Assembly (NCBI GenBank): GCA_950295325.1
Contig: OX485807.1
Span: forward strand, 24,895,666 to 24,959,665
DNA: 64,000 bases
From: Polytrichum commune
Lineage: Eukaryota > Streptophyta > Polytrichopsida > Polytrichales > Polytrichaceae
Reading direction: 5' to 3'
Part shown: positions 23,512 to 37,400 of the stretch, in pieces
How positions within the stretch are numbered: position 1 is the first letter of the stretch
Layout of the letters: each line of letters begins with the position of its first letter
Notes under the pieces: model-generated
What the model was told of the DNA's origin: nothing
What the model saw: only the letters and a program-made list of their open reading frames with translations
Databases searched by the model: none
Position numbers and translations under genes: made by a program

Positions 23512-26500
23512 ATGGGGTCCAGGCTTCGTGGGATTCCTCGCCGGAGTGTTTGGCAGCTGGTGGAATCAAATGAACAGCAGCAGCTCCTTAAACCTCACCA
23601 GGCACCGAATTCAACAAGCCCACAATTAGGGTTACATCCATCATCATCTCCGTTTTACAGAGCATACAGGCCATGGCATGCAGAAGCCTTGCCCACTCTA
23701 GGTGACCAGATCCTGCATCGAGACAAGAAAGCTGACGAGTTGACATTACAGGAATTTAGGAATTCCGGGTTCAGGATTTCTAGCAGGTCATTGTATATCC
23801 AAGATCACACCATCTGGAGACAAAGCGAAGTTTTAGGAAAAGAGTTGAAGCCTTGGGGCGAAGGGCCAGAAAGAAGGAGATGGTTGGCCACTTATTCACG
23901 TGTAACAGAAGAGGCAGCTAGGGTCTCAACTGCATCTACTGCTGTTCGTTATATTGAGGATGACGAGGATCGCAGCAGAGATAAGCTAAAAGACAAAGAG
24001 AAAGAGAAGGACCCATCTCCAGAGGATTGCGATGAGGCTGTCGAGGACCTAAGCTCTGTAAAAGCCAAGCACAAGCAATCCCAGGAAGCGCCCAAAGAGT
24101 CCACCAAAAAACCCAGTGACGGATTAATGGTCAAAATTCGGAATGTAATATTTGGAATCGGTCCAGCTCTTCGGGCAATTGCTGCCATGAGCAGGTACAT
24201 CTTCTTCCTTTTCTCTTTGCAAAATGAGCATCTAATCAGATTCTATTTGTATGATGGATATCTGCTCTGAGTGGTGTTGCTCAACATGCACAAGATGCAG
24301 AGGAGGTTTATATACAAGTACGGCATACATGTGCCTTCTCTTCAATTGTATGCTGGATTCTTGCGGGTTGTGAACAATAAAAGAGTCTGCCCAATGTGAT
24401 GGTTGTTTGGGTACAGATTTTGTGCTTGTCTAGGTTGTTCTATTATACGTTATTGGATTCAAAATCTGGTTCAGATGGCTATTCAGTCTGTTTCTTGTAT
24501 CAAGTTGGAGAGAAGTGTCTAAAGATGTGGGTTGTGAGGGAAACTTTTGAAGTTCAAGGTATGTCCTGATTTGGTGTTATCATGAGGTCAAGGTTTCCTA
24601 GTTTATGCATCTTTAAAAGGTCATGATGTTTTTGTCCTCTACGTGTGTACTTGTTTTTCTCCTTTTCTTAGGCCATTTGTTGAAGTGGAAGAATGTCTCA
24701 TGAGTTTCTTAATACAAGGTTCAAGAGAGATAAATGAATATGGTTTACGTTTCATGGTTTCCTGAAGAAGAGGCCATCCTGTCACCAATTCTTTGGTTTC
24801 TAGTGCTTTAGTACTCTGTCACATTTTTAATCATTTTACACTAGTTCAAAATCCTCATGGTCAATTCTTTGGTTAGAAGATTTGCAAGTGGACTGTGAGT
24901 CTAGAGTTTCCAAGTAGCTTCCAGCATCTCTTCCTAGCAAAGAGTCTGTTTGTGGTGGCTTCTACCTTTTTGAGCATGTTGTGTTATCAATCTGCACTAA
25001 TCTTTCTTATAAGCTCTGGGACTTTTTGATAAGTCGCTTAAGTCTGATGTGTGTGCATATATACATTTATGTTTGGCATTTTGATGGCATTTAGAGTATA
25101 GAAAATTTTCTGGAGCTCTTTCTGTCTGCACTTCAAGACTTGTTTTTTGTGCATTTCTTTATACACCTTCTTTTGTCCTCCTTGGGATATGGAGGAAAGT
25201 TCTTATTAATGAATTGTTGAGAGATTTGAAGCTACTATGGTGTCGCTCTTCTTCTCTTTGTATGCATTTCTCCAGAATAATTAAACCCCCAAGGATTTTC
25301 TGCAATGGTTGTTTTGGGATGTCATTGTAAACTTCTTGAACTTAATATCAGTCCATCTTGGTGCTGTTACTGTCAGTTGAGAGTATGGATGTATCATAGT
25401 ACTTATGAGGATCTCTGTGCCGGTTTTCTGTATCTGATGAAGCCACGGAGCACTGCTGGCAAGTTGGTACCCATGTTGAAGTGCATGGTTTGGTACTTTG
25501 TGCTTAACCACATAAGGTCAGGTTTTTTCTTGAACCTTGTTGTGGTAATGTATGTTTTAGATCTGTCAATTCTACTTGCATTGTTGCATACAAACAAGTT
25601 ATGCAACAAGTCAGAACAAGTTTTCAAACAAAGGGGGTGCTTATGGTGAAGGACCACGTGATTACTGGTGCGTGTTGATGGATGTTGAGGTGGTACAATA
25701 ATAAGAAGCACACAAGGATTACTCTGCAAGTTAGTATCACTGCAGTGAAATTCTGACATGCGGCAAAGACAAACGTTTTTCTGCGAGATTAAATGATTGT
25801 CTAAATTCTGTACTCTGAAAAAACTAAATATGAACTATTAATCTTAAAGTCATTTTTCACATCCTCAAGCAGTATTAAAAGCTCATTTGTTCTATTAGAG
25901 ATTCTATAGGCAATCTGTGACCTTCATTTCAGCATCTGGTTTGTCATATCTTTTCTTTCATGGTGAGGTCTATTTTATGAAGCCATTGTCCTTCTTTTGA
26001 GGCATTGGGCCAGTCCTTTGCAGATTGGCAACAATACTATTCGTCTTATCTCATTTCTTTACTCTCTTAAACTTCACTCATCTCATCACTTGGCCTCTCT
26101 GTGGCTGCATTCCCTTCTTGTGTTGATTATGTCTTCGGGGCTATGTTAGGGGGATTTGCATTCTTCGCTACTGTTCAGTGGACTATGGCGTCTTACCTGA
26201 ATTTGCAATATGTAGGTTCTGAGATTATGTGTTGTACTACATTTTTGGCTTTTAATTTTGTTGTCTGTTGTTTGAATGGTGGACAGAGAAGATTGGGCAA
26301 CTAAAATATCAGGGTGGAAGAAATCATTTTGGGTGGAACTGCAGCATTATTGGGTGGGAACAAAGTTGCTCTGGGCTGATGTTAAGATTTGCTCCCGGTT
26401 GCTTTTGAAGCTGGCTGGTGGGAAGAGCTTATCACGGCGTGAAAGGCAGCAGCTTACACGCACAACAGCAGACATTTTTCGACTTGTGCCATTTGCAGTC

Positions 26501-29500
26501 TTTATCATTGTGCCCTTTATGGAGTTTCTGCTTCCTGTAGCACTTAAGTTGTTCCCCAACATGTTGCCATCCACCTTTCAAGATAAAATGAAGGAGCAGG
26601 TATGGATGCTGTCAAAACACCACTCCTAATGTGGCTATGAGTATAGGTGGCTTATCAATTTCCCATTGTTTGGCATTACAAGAGGATGACAACTTACCAC
26701 CTAAATTTCAGAATAGATTTTTTCCCCTGCTTCTATTCTTGCTTTCCCTGCACAGTGCTCCTTCAACATTGTGAAAATAATATATCCATATTGGAAAGAA
26801 CAAATTGGAGGTTTGTGAACCTAAGAGATGTCTGATATCTGTCATTATCTGTTGCAGGAGCAACTGAAGAAACGGTTGAATGCAAGGATACAGTATGCCA
26901 AGTTTTTACAGGACACTGTTGGTGAGATGGCCAAGGAACTGAAGACTTCTCGTAGTGGAGAACTTCGACGAACTGCTGATGATTTGGATGAGTTCATGCA
27001 GAAGGTTGGTTTCAATCTTTTTCTCAAATTCATTTTGCAACCTTTATTTGGATGGCTGTTATATGTCTAAAAGATGTGTGTTCAATTCTAGTCAAGCTAG
27101 CAGATCACTTTTTTGAGTCATGCTACTTGTATCATGTCTTTTTTTCTGGAAAGTAATTTGTGACAAGGATTTTGATAAACAAATATGGTGCATTGTAAAT
27201 GGTTGTGTCAGAAGATGACTCCTCAACAGTGACACTTTGATAGTGTATGTTTGGTCTTTTTAAGTCCTCTATCCATTGTGCTGATTAGTGTTGTGTATGT
27301 TTTGTTCAGGTGAGAACTGGAGGGCAAGTTCAAAATGAAGACATATTAGCTTTTGGCAAGCTGTTCAATGACGAGCTGACTCTTGACAATATCAGCAGGT
27401 ACATTTGTCCTTAACAAACTTGGTCTTCTCTAATTTATTTTTTGTTTATACATGAAATTGATTTCCAGTGTCAAAGATGGATATGTACATCTGGTCATGC
27501 TGACTGAGATTTTTCTAAGATTGCAATATCCCACAAGAGAATATGGAGTCGTGGTTAATCTTACCTGATGTTCTGCTTTGCGACCTTGATTATGATTACT
27601 TTTGTATCATTTTTAGTCATCTAGTTTCTTAGAAGCATTTGTGCACTGTTTGTAAGGGACCCACTAAACTTCATTCGTTTTCCTAGAGTTTCTTGGTGAT
27701 GATATTTGTAGAGGTTATGAATTTTCGTTTCTCAAGCTCTTATACCTTTATGTCTGGTATTGTTTACCAGTGCATTAATGTTTAAGGAGAGCTTCTTTAT
27801 GTAAGAGTATGTGTTTTGCAGGCCGAGATTGGTGAGTATGTGCAAGTTGATGAATATACAGCCATATGGTACTGATGCATATCTTCGATACAGTCTCCGG
27901 ACCAAATTGAACTGGTACTTCTTCCTACTCTCCATACACGTCTATGCAGGTCCTCTTTGTACAGCTATATCTTTTGATGGCCCAACTATTACTTTAGCAG
28001 ACAAGTAATTGTTTCACCACTTTAGGAACTGCTATTACTTTGTTGCACCCTTAGCAAGTCATGATTTGATATTCAGAAACATGCTCTTTATTTCCCAGTT
28101 CAGAAACAATGTGGTGTTTTTCCTAATTTGAAAGGCTATTTGATGCATGCTGAGTACAGGATCAAGGAGGATGACAGGATGATTCAGAATGAAGGTGTGG
28201 ACTCACTTTCTGAAATGGAACTCCGGCAAGCTTGCAGAGACCGTGGAATGCTTGGCTTGAGATCTGAGGAAGATATGCGAAAACAGGTCAAATATTGTAT
28301 TAATTCCTATGAAAATCTGTAGTTTTGTGGTTAATGACTCTCTGGAGTGTTTTGTCTATCTTTTCACTGTAGATTAGTTTTTATTCAGTCAATGGGATAA
28401 TGCACCACCAATCTGAAGTAACTGGTTTGGGCTTATGACTTGGCATAGAAACTGATGTTCTGTTTGTTTTGGTGCAGCTACGAGATTGGCTGGATCTCTC
28501 ATTGAATCACTCTCTTCCCTCTTCTCTTCTTATTCTATCAAGGTAAAGATCTACTCTTTTGTCTTATATGAGAAACTTGTTACACTGCAAGGAACCTGAA
28601 TTTTTAACTCAGAAGAAAGATCTTTGATCATCTTAACCATCTGGTAAGCATTTATAATAATGTGGAATTGAGTTTTGAGTCTACAGTTGCTCTATTCTTT
28701 GAGCATTTGATGAGTCGTATGCTGTACATGCTCCAGGGCTTTCTTGGTGGCAGGCAGGAAGCCAGAAGAGGCAGTTCAAGCTACCCTTTCCTCATTGCCT
28801 GATGAAGTTATTGACTCAGTTGGAGTTTCATCTCTGCCTGGAGAAGAGGCACTAGCAGAGCGTAGGCGCAAGCTGGAGTTCTTGCAGCAACAAGAAGAGC
28901 TTATCAAGGTCCAATTTTCTGCAAGATAAATGCAATTTGGTAGTCTGTCACTGGTGAAGTTGTGCGATTGCAGGATTAGAAATCAATTATGTAGGTTCTA
29001 GTGTGTGGACATCATTAGCTTATTTGATTGCCTGAGTTTTGGTTGAATTGTACTGGCACTTTCTACTTGTGGCCTCTAGGTATTAAAAGTTTGTTTGGTT
29101 ACAGGAAGAGGAAGAGCGAGGAGAGGCTGATCAGAATGAGAAAAGAGAACAAGTGGCTGAGAGCAGTGATGAAAAGGATCAAGCTCTCCGTGAGATGATG
29201 CTTGCTACTGCACGTGAGGCCCAACAGCTTGCAAAGTCAAAGACTTCTGATCAGAGGGAGGAGCTTTGCAAACTTAGTGGTGCCCTGGCTGTTCTGGCAT
29301 CAGCTTCAGTGAGTCTCCCTTCTGACAGTGCAATTACAAGTGCCTGTCTGTTGCCTGTTTTACTATCTACTGTACTTTGTGGAGGACTTTTCTTCTACCT
29401 ATTTGTGTAAAGCAACGTCCCCGCTCTAGATGATATGCAAATTTCTTTAGAGGACATGGAGACAAAGAAATTGGCTGTGAAATACCAAGGTCTCATGGTG

Positions 29501-31796
29501 GTTTAGTAGCAAATTATTCCTGCATTAGGGAGTCCTGAAATGGCACACTTTCAGCACTGTATCATATTCTCCTGACATGAATATCAATGTAGCTGATCCT
29601 AATTTGTTGGGTGCTGGATGCAGTCTGTCAGCAAAGAGCGAGGAGAATTTCTCAGACTAGTGAAAAATGAGGTACACTAGTGATTTTCTGATAAATTTCA
29701 CTGGTCTATTGCAGATTTGTTAACAAAGATTACTTTGCTTCGTTCCATGATCACCATCCTCAATGCAGTATGTATTTGGAGATTTGAGTTGCCCTTGTAT
29801 GTTTGTTGGATGTGTGTTTCATAGTAAGTTAAGGCATACTAATGATTGTTCATGTATGTATTTTAGTGTCCAGTTCACTTTAGTAATTTAGAATCACGTA
29901 TTTATGTATATATATCCAAATACTTGTCTCTGCAGATTGAGCTGTATAACAGCATGGTGGAGAAGGCGGGCACAGATGATGCAGAGGCTGCTCGCAATGC
30001 ATTTTACCATGCTACTCGGGCAACACAGAAAAAAGAAGAGGAAGAAACGTCTCCTGCAGACCATGTCTCCAATGCCTTGATTGAGAGGGTACAGGCACTA
30101 CCTAACAAAAACCCTTGCAAGCTGATTTCTGATACTTGTGTTTGCTCCTGCCAACTCTTTGTAACTGAAATCAATGAGAAAATTTAACAGTGCAAAATAA
30201 AACTTCAATATCATTTGACTTGAGCACCTGAGAGCCTCTCTGGTTACTGAGTGTTGAATTGATTACTAGTTCTAGAATATCTACATCCTAACAAGGAAAT
30301 ATGGACACTGTTTAGGTGGATGCCATGCTTCATAAGTTGGAGAAGGAGCTGGATGATGTTGATGTCAAAATTGGTGATCGGTGGAAGATACTGGACAGGT
30401 ATAGTTCCCTGGAGCTTGTAATTGTCAATTTGGGAATAATTATCACTTCTGATAATCGTACTTTTGTATTATGGGGGCCCCGTTGTTTAACTGCTGATGT
30501 TAGGCAGCTCCTATTGACAAATTCAGTCTTTGTATGACAAGCACATGTTAATTCCTCTAATCCACACCAATACTAAAGACCATCATAAATTTTTGTAAGT
30601 GCATGGCCCAGGATGTGAAGTGGTTGCAACTTAGAAGTGTTGGCCTCTGCAGGGATTCTGATGGGAAGGTTACACCCGAAGAGTTGGCTGCAGCAGCCAT
30701 GTTTTTGAAGGATAGTCTTGATAAAGAATCAGTTCATGCACTCATTAGCAACCTGGCAAAGGATGCAGGTAATTCCATTTGTTTTCTCATCCATATGTTT
30801 TCAAAGTTGTGTTGGCCTGCTGTGATGAGCAGTCTATTTGTTGGGCCATGTTTTAAGGCAGGTCATCTAATCCACTATGGGGTTTTGCCCTTGGCCCTTA
30901 GTCTTAGTGAGGTCCATGGCATAGTGAATTTACTAGTTTCTTCTACGTGGGTTTTAACCTTATGGAGTTGCATGGCATGGTTAACTTCTTGCTTGGACCT
31001 TGGCCTTTGTGAGTTCCATGACATAATGAACTACTACTTGCTTGTACCTTAGCCCTCAACTTTAGTCCTTGCCTTATGAGATCCATGACATAACAAACTT
31101 AATAAAATCTCTTACCTTAAGATATGAGGTAGGAATGTCCAAAACCAACACATGGCCTAAAACCAACACCATGTACCATTGTCATACATTAAGCCCCTAG
31201 TTGTTTACAGTGGTGCATAGTGTTGGTTTTAAGTTCAGTGTTGGTTTTGGGCATATGTACCTTCCAATCTGAAGACTACTACTAGCCATAATATGTCGAG
31301 TTCCATCACACAGTGAAATCCATTACACAGATGAACTTACAAGTTGCTCCTACCTTTGAGACTTCACAATCTAGCCATTACATACTGAGTGTAGTAGTTG
31401 CATTTCCTGGAGTCTAAACAAAGAGAATTGTTTTGGTGGTTAGATATCATAATAACCAATTTGGTGGCATGGTCCTCGTGTATCACAACACACCTTTGCT
31501 TGTTTTTAGTTTTTTGATATAATTTTCAAAAGGGATTGTTGATCAGAGAAGTGCAGAGCACTGAAGCATTCTACAATTGGAGGTGTATAAATTCAACAGT
31601 TTGGTGCAAATTTCTTTACAAGAGAAACTATGTTCTCTATGTTCCTATAAAAACTTCACTGACCAGTATGTTTGACGTTTTGTGGTCTGCAGATGGAAAG
31701 ATTTTAGTTGAGGATATAGTTAAGCTGGGAACAGCATCGGAAGCTGTGGAGGGAAGCCTCAATACAGATGCTAAAAAACCTTCACAAAATCTGTGA
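23512..31796 (+). CDS. LETM1: LETM1 mitochondrial cation/proton exchanger family protein
   Basis: Fourteen exons keep frame throughout: 23512-24194, 26287-26599, 26858-27004, 27310-27398, 27822-27914, 28160-28286, 28478-28542, 28737-28908, 29105-29308, 29624-29671, 29936-30088, 30316-30398, 30653-30768 and 31693-31796, giving 798 residues. The start is the first ATG after an in-frame TAA at 23500. The N-terminus is Arg-rich and lacks early acidic residues, as in a mitochondrial presequence. Residues 252-317 carry the family core ([29 protein letters not shown]), ending in the single membrane helix near 293-317. The LETM1 ribosome-binding-like domain follows (residues 330-510, with [19 protein letters not shown] and [10 protein letters not shown]). 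Acidic coiled coil occupies 545-700. A canonical EF-hand loop [12 protein letters not shown] lies near 725, and a second short [10 protein letters not shown] motif near 764. LETM1 of the inner membrane mediates K+/H+ or Ca2+/H+ exchange, and in Arabidopsis it also supports mitochondrial translation. Sequence is complete, with no lesion. Confidence 0.97.
30850..31330. repeat. Degenerate repeats and inverted repeat in the last LETM1 intron
   Basis: The 924-base intron holds several diverged ~60-base units (GTCCATGGCATAGTGAA-like, 30850-31090). It also holds an inverted repeat whose arms contain CCAAAACCAACAC (31138 on) and GTGTTGGTTTTGGG (to about 31245). No coding evidence. Confidence 0.6.
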
Positions 31797-32979
31797 TTAA
31801 CAGAGAGGTCTTGCATATATTTTTTTGCTCTAGTAGATACGGATGCAATGTATAGTCGATGGTGGAGTTCATACACTCAATGAAGGGCGAGTGTTGAGTT
31901 TGTTGGTGGATGGACGGAATCCATATTGGAGTACAAATTAAGCCTATTGATCCAGCAGGTTTCCATATACAGTGTTGGGCTATACAAGAAAATTCTTGTA
32001 GAATGCTGCTGATCATTTGTGATCATGTTGCTTGTGCAATGACAAGTATCATTTGTGCATTAGTTTCAGGAAATCAAAGAACGTCAATGTTGCATGCATC
32101 TTATGTTGCAACTATTCATTCATTTGACACACATCTCAGATGACTTCCCTATCGCTGCACTTGAGGAAATGCCTTTTTGGAAGCTGTACAGACAAGTCAG
32201 GATTAGTCACATTTCTCAAGGAATCTAAGAGAAGCTGGTTGCTATGAGATGATATCTGGAGTCTGATGGTTTTCTGAAAATAATATTATGGAGATCTTGG
32301 TCGTAATTTCAATTCCATCTGCATTAAGCTTACATTAATCTATGGATTTAAAGATGTCTGCATAATGATGTGTTCAACCAAACTTCCAGTTTGATTTGTT
32401 CCGACTTCACAGAATGAGAACCTGGAGCATAAAAATTGAGATGTTGTAAATGCTGTTTAGTTGCATGTGCAATTTTTCTCTCCAAGGTGCTCAAAATATA
32501 GCAACAAGTAATAATATTGTGTAGTTGGAGTCACTTGCCCATGTTGAAGTAAATGTGTCTCTCTGTCCCTGGCCATATGCCAACACATTGCAACACTGAT
32601 GGGAAGATGGCCTAAATTTATGGTGGCCTGGTTTGGCCTCTCATCCTTAGAATGAGAGATTTGGATGTTATTCTTGTGTCGGTTTTGTCATGGATGACGC
32701 AAGCAAACGTTTTTCATTTATTTTATTAAACTTCTACGCGCAAATGAGTAATTCCATTGCATCCAAGAATGGTATAACTTCACAACCAAACCTCCAATAA
32801 GTTGTGAATTTTATGGAAAGGTCACTTGCATTAGAGTCATAACCTTCACTTCATGTCCATGAGATGTTGGTTATCTGCCACAAATGGTGGAGTAGATGAA
32901 CATCTCGTTACTATCACAACTCATCATCCACTCTCGTCTCGCCGGTGTGAGGTAGATGTGCCTAATTTGGTGCCTCATC

Positions 32980-33341
32980 TTAAACAAACACCTATACTTG
33001 AACAATGAATAGTTGTATGTGGATCTAAGAACAAACATCAAAAAGACATGTGTTGAAAAAATATATGGTCTATGTGCTCAAACTTTGTTAACCATTCTAC
33101 TTAGACATAAGTCAACATAAATGAGAGGACCTACAGTATATGGTTGTTTACTAACCCGGAGACAATGAACAGGAGTTTCATACAAGCTCTGAAAATCACG
33201 AGGAAAGTGGCTGCTCCAACCTTGATCTGGAATTGCTGACCACCTCGTGCGATTACTAATTGCAACTTTGATACGGTATCCTAGGAGAAGTGCCTAACTT
33301 GGTTGGAAAAAGTAACCATTTAAGAGCCTTCTACCTTACTG
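32980..33341 (-). mobile_element. Dispersed MITE-like repeat, copy C (reverse)
   Basis: Reverse orientation relative to copy A, ending ACCATTTAAGAGCCTTCTACC. It shares the internal landmarks 'agacatgtgttgaaaa', 'atgtgctcaaactttg' and 'atcctaggagaagtg'. Confidence 0.6.
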
Positions 33342-33785
33342 CCTCGTGCTTACCTCCTAGTCTTCCCAGGTGGTGACTCGCCAGGTCTGACCTCGCAACC
33401 AAGGGCAAGGGCAGGGAGAGAAGCCCACATGGAAGCTCCGAAGAGGAACTTACTCACAATTCAACCCCAGCATCATCACCAGCCTTAAAACTTACTCACA
33501 ATTCAACCTGAGCATCATCATCAGCCTGACTTCCAACCAAAACCTTGCAAAGAAAGATGGGAGTGGGGATGATCCATGCCACTGGGGCTACCTACGTTAA
33601 CCCCACGCTTCCGCCTGCCACGGAATCGCCTGTGGTCTTCAACCTCGTGCATGCAACTTGCAACATCACACAACATAAGCTTTAACCTTAACTCTTCAAC
33701 TTCTCCTTCTGTACAGCACGTGAGACCAAATCTATTCCAACTCCCCATCTGCACACCTTAACTTGACTTAGCCACTTTGTCGGCG

Positions 33786-33841
33786 GAGGGAGGGGGGGAG
33801 GGAGGGTGGGAGGGAGGGTGGGAGGGAGGGAGAGAGGGAGG
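33786..33841 (+). repeat. G-rich GGGAGGGTGGG tract
   Basis: About 55 bases of GGGAGGG/GGGTGGG units with more than eight G3+ runs, so it can form a G-quadruplex on the plus strand. It lies about 610 bases upstream of the transporter start codon, near where a promoter or leader would be. Confidence 0.85.
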
Positions 33842-34451
33842 TTTTTAATTTTCCTTTTAAGTAATCCAACATCTTGGTGGATTCCCTCTACTTCTGTTTT
33901 GGGACAAGCTAACTTAGTTTTGCTTTCTTTCTCAGTTCTTCTTTAAGTCTTGTGTGTTGGGGTTTTGGTGACTTTTTTGCCTTGCCTTGCCTTGCCTTCC
34001 TTTCCCTTCCCTTCCCTTCCTTGTAACTTACCTTCCTCTATTGATCGTTGCCCATCTTGACAAAATCGAGAATCAAGATCTGTCGTTCAGCTGTAACGTT
34101 GAATAGTCTGTATCATCTCATCTGCATAAATGATCTTTCTTGGTTGCGTTTTTTTATTTTGGCTGAAATTTGAGGTTTAGTGCTAACCTTTGAATCGACA
34201 CCCAAAAATCTCCCGAGTAATCGGATTGGATTTATAAACGGGGGTTAAGTGGTGGCAAGTGACGTCCTACTAGTGTGCAGAGACACCCTCACCTGCAGCT
34301 GTGTCTGCAGATGCTTGTTTAAGTAGCAGGGCATTGTTTAACATGGGTACTAAGCTCTGAAGGGATTTTAAAGGTTTAGGGATTTGAAGTAACATCATAT
34401 CCCTTAGAGTGGAGAGAGTGAGCTGCAAAAGAAAAGCAAGTGGAGGCAGAC

Positions 34452-37400
34452 ATGGAGGGAGGGAGTAGAATATTAAGTGGTTCCATTCCGATCAGTATGC
34501 CGGGGGGTGCAGCTGATCCTCTGATGATGAATGAAGCTTCACCACAAGACAACAGCAACAACAAAAAGTCGTCGTCTACTCGGATGTCCCACCGAGGTGC
34601 CATGGTGGCTCTCTCTTACATGGTCTGTGCAGGTCAGCCAAATTTTTTTTCTTGGACCTCAAACATTGAATGGCCATTTTTGCTGACGAACTGAAAGCAT
34701 CATGTTTGATAGGATACCAAAATCTTAATGCATCATCATCGATGGTTGCTATTTGTTGTTGCGCAGTGGAACCTTAAACCCTTCACAGAGGTTTGTTCCG
34801 GTGAAGATCGCTGTCTTAAGGTTGTACCTCGTTGTATGTTCTAATTTTCATATAAACAATTACTACTTTCTGTTTGGTGGTATCGAAGGAGACATCATCA
34901 TCATCATCATCATCAGCAAAGACAGAAGATGTATTTAATTTGTTTGTTGTACACTGTAATATGAAAATTTGGTATTCCCATTCTGAAATGGGTTCATGAA
35001 GGTAGCAGCGGATTAGGGTTCAGGACTCCTGGGTGAATTATTTGTTAGGGTTCATTCGAATGCATCAGAAAGCCACGGAGGATGGTCATTTACATAACTA
35101 TGTCACGTCATGAACAAGAAATAAAATTGTCTTCAGTCTGTAAAGAGGGGGTGTGAAGTAGCCGTTTTCATTAATATTGACAATCCCAATTTGAAGAAGT
35201 CACACAGATGCGAGGGCAGATAGATAGATAGATGGTTTGGGACTTTGAAGGCTATCTATCATGCGCTTTAGCTGAGAGCTCTTTATGTTGTGCTTGGGTT
35301 TGCAGTTCTACTGGTGATGTTCAATAAAGCTGCACTATCAAGCTACAAATTTCCATGTGCAAATGTAATCACTGTATTACAGGTGTTAGTTCTTACCTTA
35401 CACATCGCACTTTGAAAATCTTCTTGAAGTAGTGGTGTACAGAGCAATTGCAAGAAAGTTAAATCTCCTGTATTCTATTTCATTTTCATTAAAAATCATG
35501 GAGCATGTTAGTAGTAGGAGTTATAACACAAGTGTGCACAGATCAATGTATGCTGAAGACTGCTCTTAAGATGTGGTAGTAAACGCTTTTGTTGGAATTT
35601 TATGGATGGAGCAGATGATAGTATCAACGACGTTGTTATATGTTCTTCGGAAACTGGACATTATCAAATTCACAGAAGACACTCTCGACAACAAGGCTGC
35701 GTTCAAAAAGTTTGTGCCTTTGAGAATACTTCGTCAAACATCCCCACTATCCATTGCTTACTTGTTCTACATGGTATGGATTCTTTTTTGGCTAGAGGGA
35801 TTTGAGTAAGTAGAGGCTGCTAAGTTTGGTCATGTTTAAGTTGTTATACTATGTTTAAGGTGTTGGATGATGAGGTTGGTGTGAGCTTCTCGTTCTTGCG
35901 CTCTTATTATTACTGAGTACTAGAAAATTTGTATGCAAATAAAATTGGCTTTACCTATTCTTTCCTGATGTTTTGAGAATGCATCCAATGTCCGCAGGTT
36001 GTTGGCATGGCTTCAATAAGGGGTGTGAATGTTCCCATGTACACCACTCTTCGGCGAACAACAGTGTTGTTCACAATGATTATGGAGTTTATGCTTGCAG
36101 GACAAAGGCACACGCCTCCCATTATCACGAGGTAAAATGACAATCTGTATGTGTATCCTATATGTGAGAGGTATATGCAAGGCTTATGTCAAGAACTGAC
36201 ACCAAAATGACAGGTGTTATGATGAGATAGAACTATATGGTTAAAACATATTGACACCATTCTAGGTCCAACAGATAGCAAACACACTTGGGAGGGCCTA
36301 TGTAATCACTTAAAGAGAGAAAATTTTCACATTGACCTCTTTTTCATCTCAATGCTGATTCTAAAAACTTGACATGACAATCTTCGCGATTCACAAATGC
36401 TAACTGAATCCCAAGCCGATCCAACCAGCCATAAATGTCTGTGGAGTTGGAAGTGTCCACAATAGGTTGTCCACATACCTTAGTTGACCTACTGGCATGA
36501 AATTACTTCGGGTAGGACTGGAAAACCTCCAAGTTGCATTTCTTCACTACATTAATGGTGAATGACCACAACTGATGAGTTCACACATATTTATTCACCT
36601 GTTTATTTTTTGATTAAGCAGTAGGGTGACGATGTGTGTTCTGTTGATGTGATAGTGTGGCGATCATAGTTGTGGGAGTTTTTATAGCAGGATCAAGAGA
36701 CTTCTCATTTGATCTGGGAGGCTACTCTGTAGTACTCTTGTCCAACTTGACCACAGCTATCTATCTTGCCACCATTGCTCGTCTTGGTACGTGATGTAAG
36801 TCTCTTGCAGCTGAGTGCAATGCTTTTTCATGTCTGTCTCCTACAGTTGGAGGTTTATGTTAGTGATACTCTATAAGAAAGATCAACACGTTTCCCTTAT
36901 TTTTGGGAAGAGCAATTGGTTGTGGAAAGTGATGTTATTGCTAGCGAGGGCAGCAGATGATTATTTCCATGGACTTATTGGCAGGACAATGAATGGTTTT
37001 GACTCATTTTATGATGTCAAGAATGTGATGGAGAGGTTCAGAAGATCATCAGAAGCTTGACTAAATTTTTATATTATATCTGGAGTTGGCAACAGAATAA
37101 TAGCATTAATTGTGGACACTCTTACCTGCTTGTTGCAGGCAAAACAACTGGGTTGAACAGCTTTGGTCTTATGTGGTGTAATGGTACTACTGCTGCTCCC
37201 AAAATTAATTTAATTGTTCAGTTTTACTGGCATTCTCCCATGGACATTATCTGCATCTCAACAGGATGGATTCTTTGTTGGGAATCCGTGATTTTATTAA
37301 TAAGGTACAACTCATGACGTCTGTATGAATGAGAAAGCTGACTTTGTGTTCCCATTTTTCTAAGGCAGTCAACTCACTGGGTGAAACATTGTGATTATTT

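Larger units (their letters stand above)
31797..34451. other. Intergenic and UGNT1-like 5' flank
   Basis: Contains a reverse copy of the dispersed MITE-like family (about 32980-33341) and a 40-base direct duplication near 33447-33530 (ACTTACTCACAATTCAACC units). Also present are a G-rich purine tract at 33786-33841 and CCTTG/CCTTC repeats near 33979-34021. No gene recognised. Confidence 0.5.

Noticed and set aside
25305-25649. 114-codon plus-strand frame in LETM1 intron 1
   Set aside because: No recognisable domain, unsupported by splice sites in phase with LETM1, and opposite-strand frames of similar size overlap it.
26101-26304. Hydrophobic Cys-containing frame just before LETM1 exon 2
   Set aside because: It runs into the exon 2 acceptor in the wrong phase; it is intron sequence read by chance.
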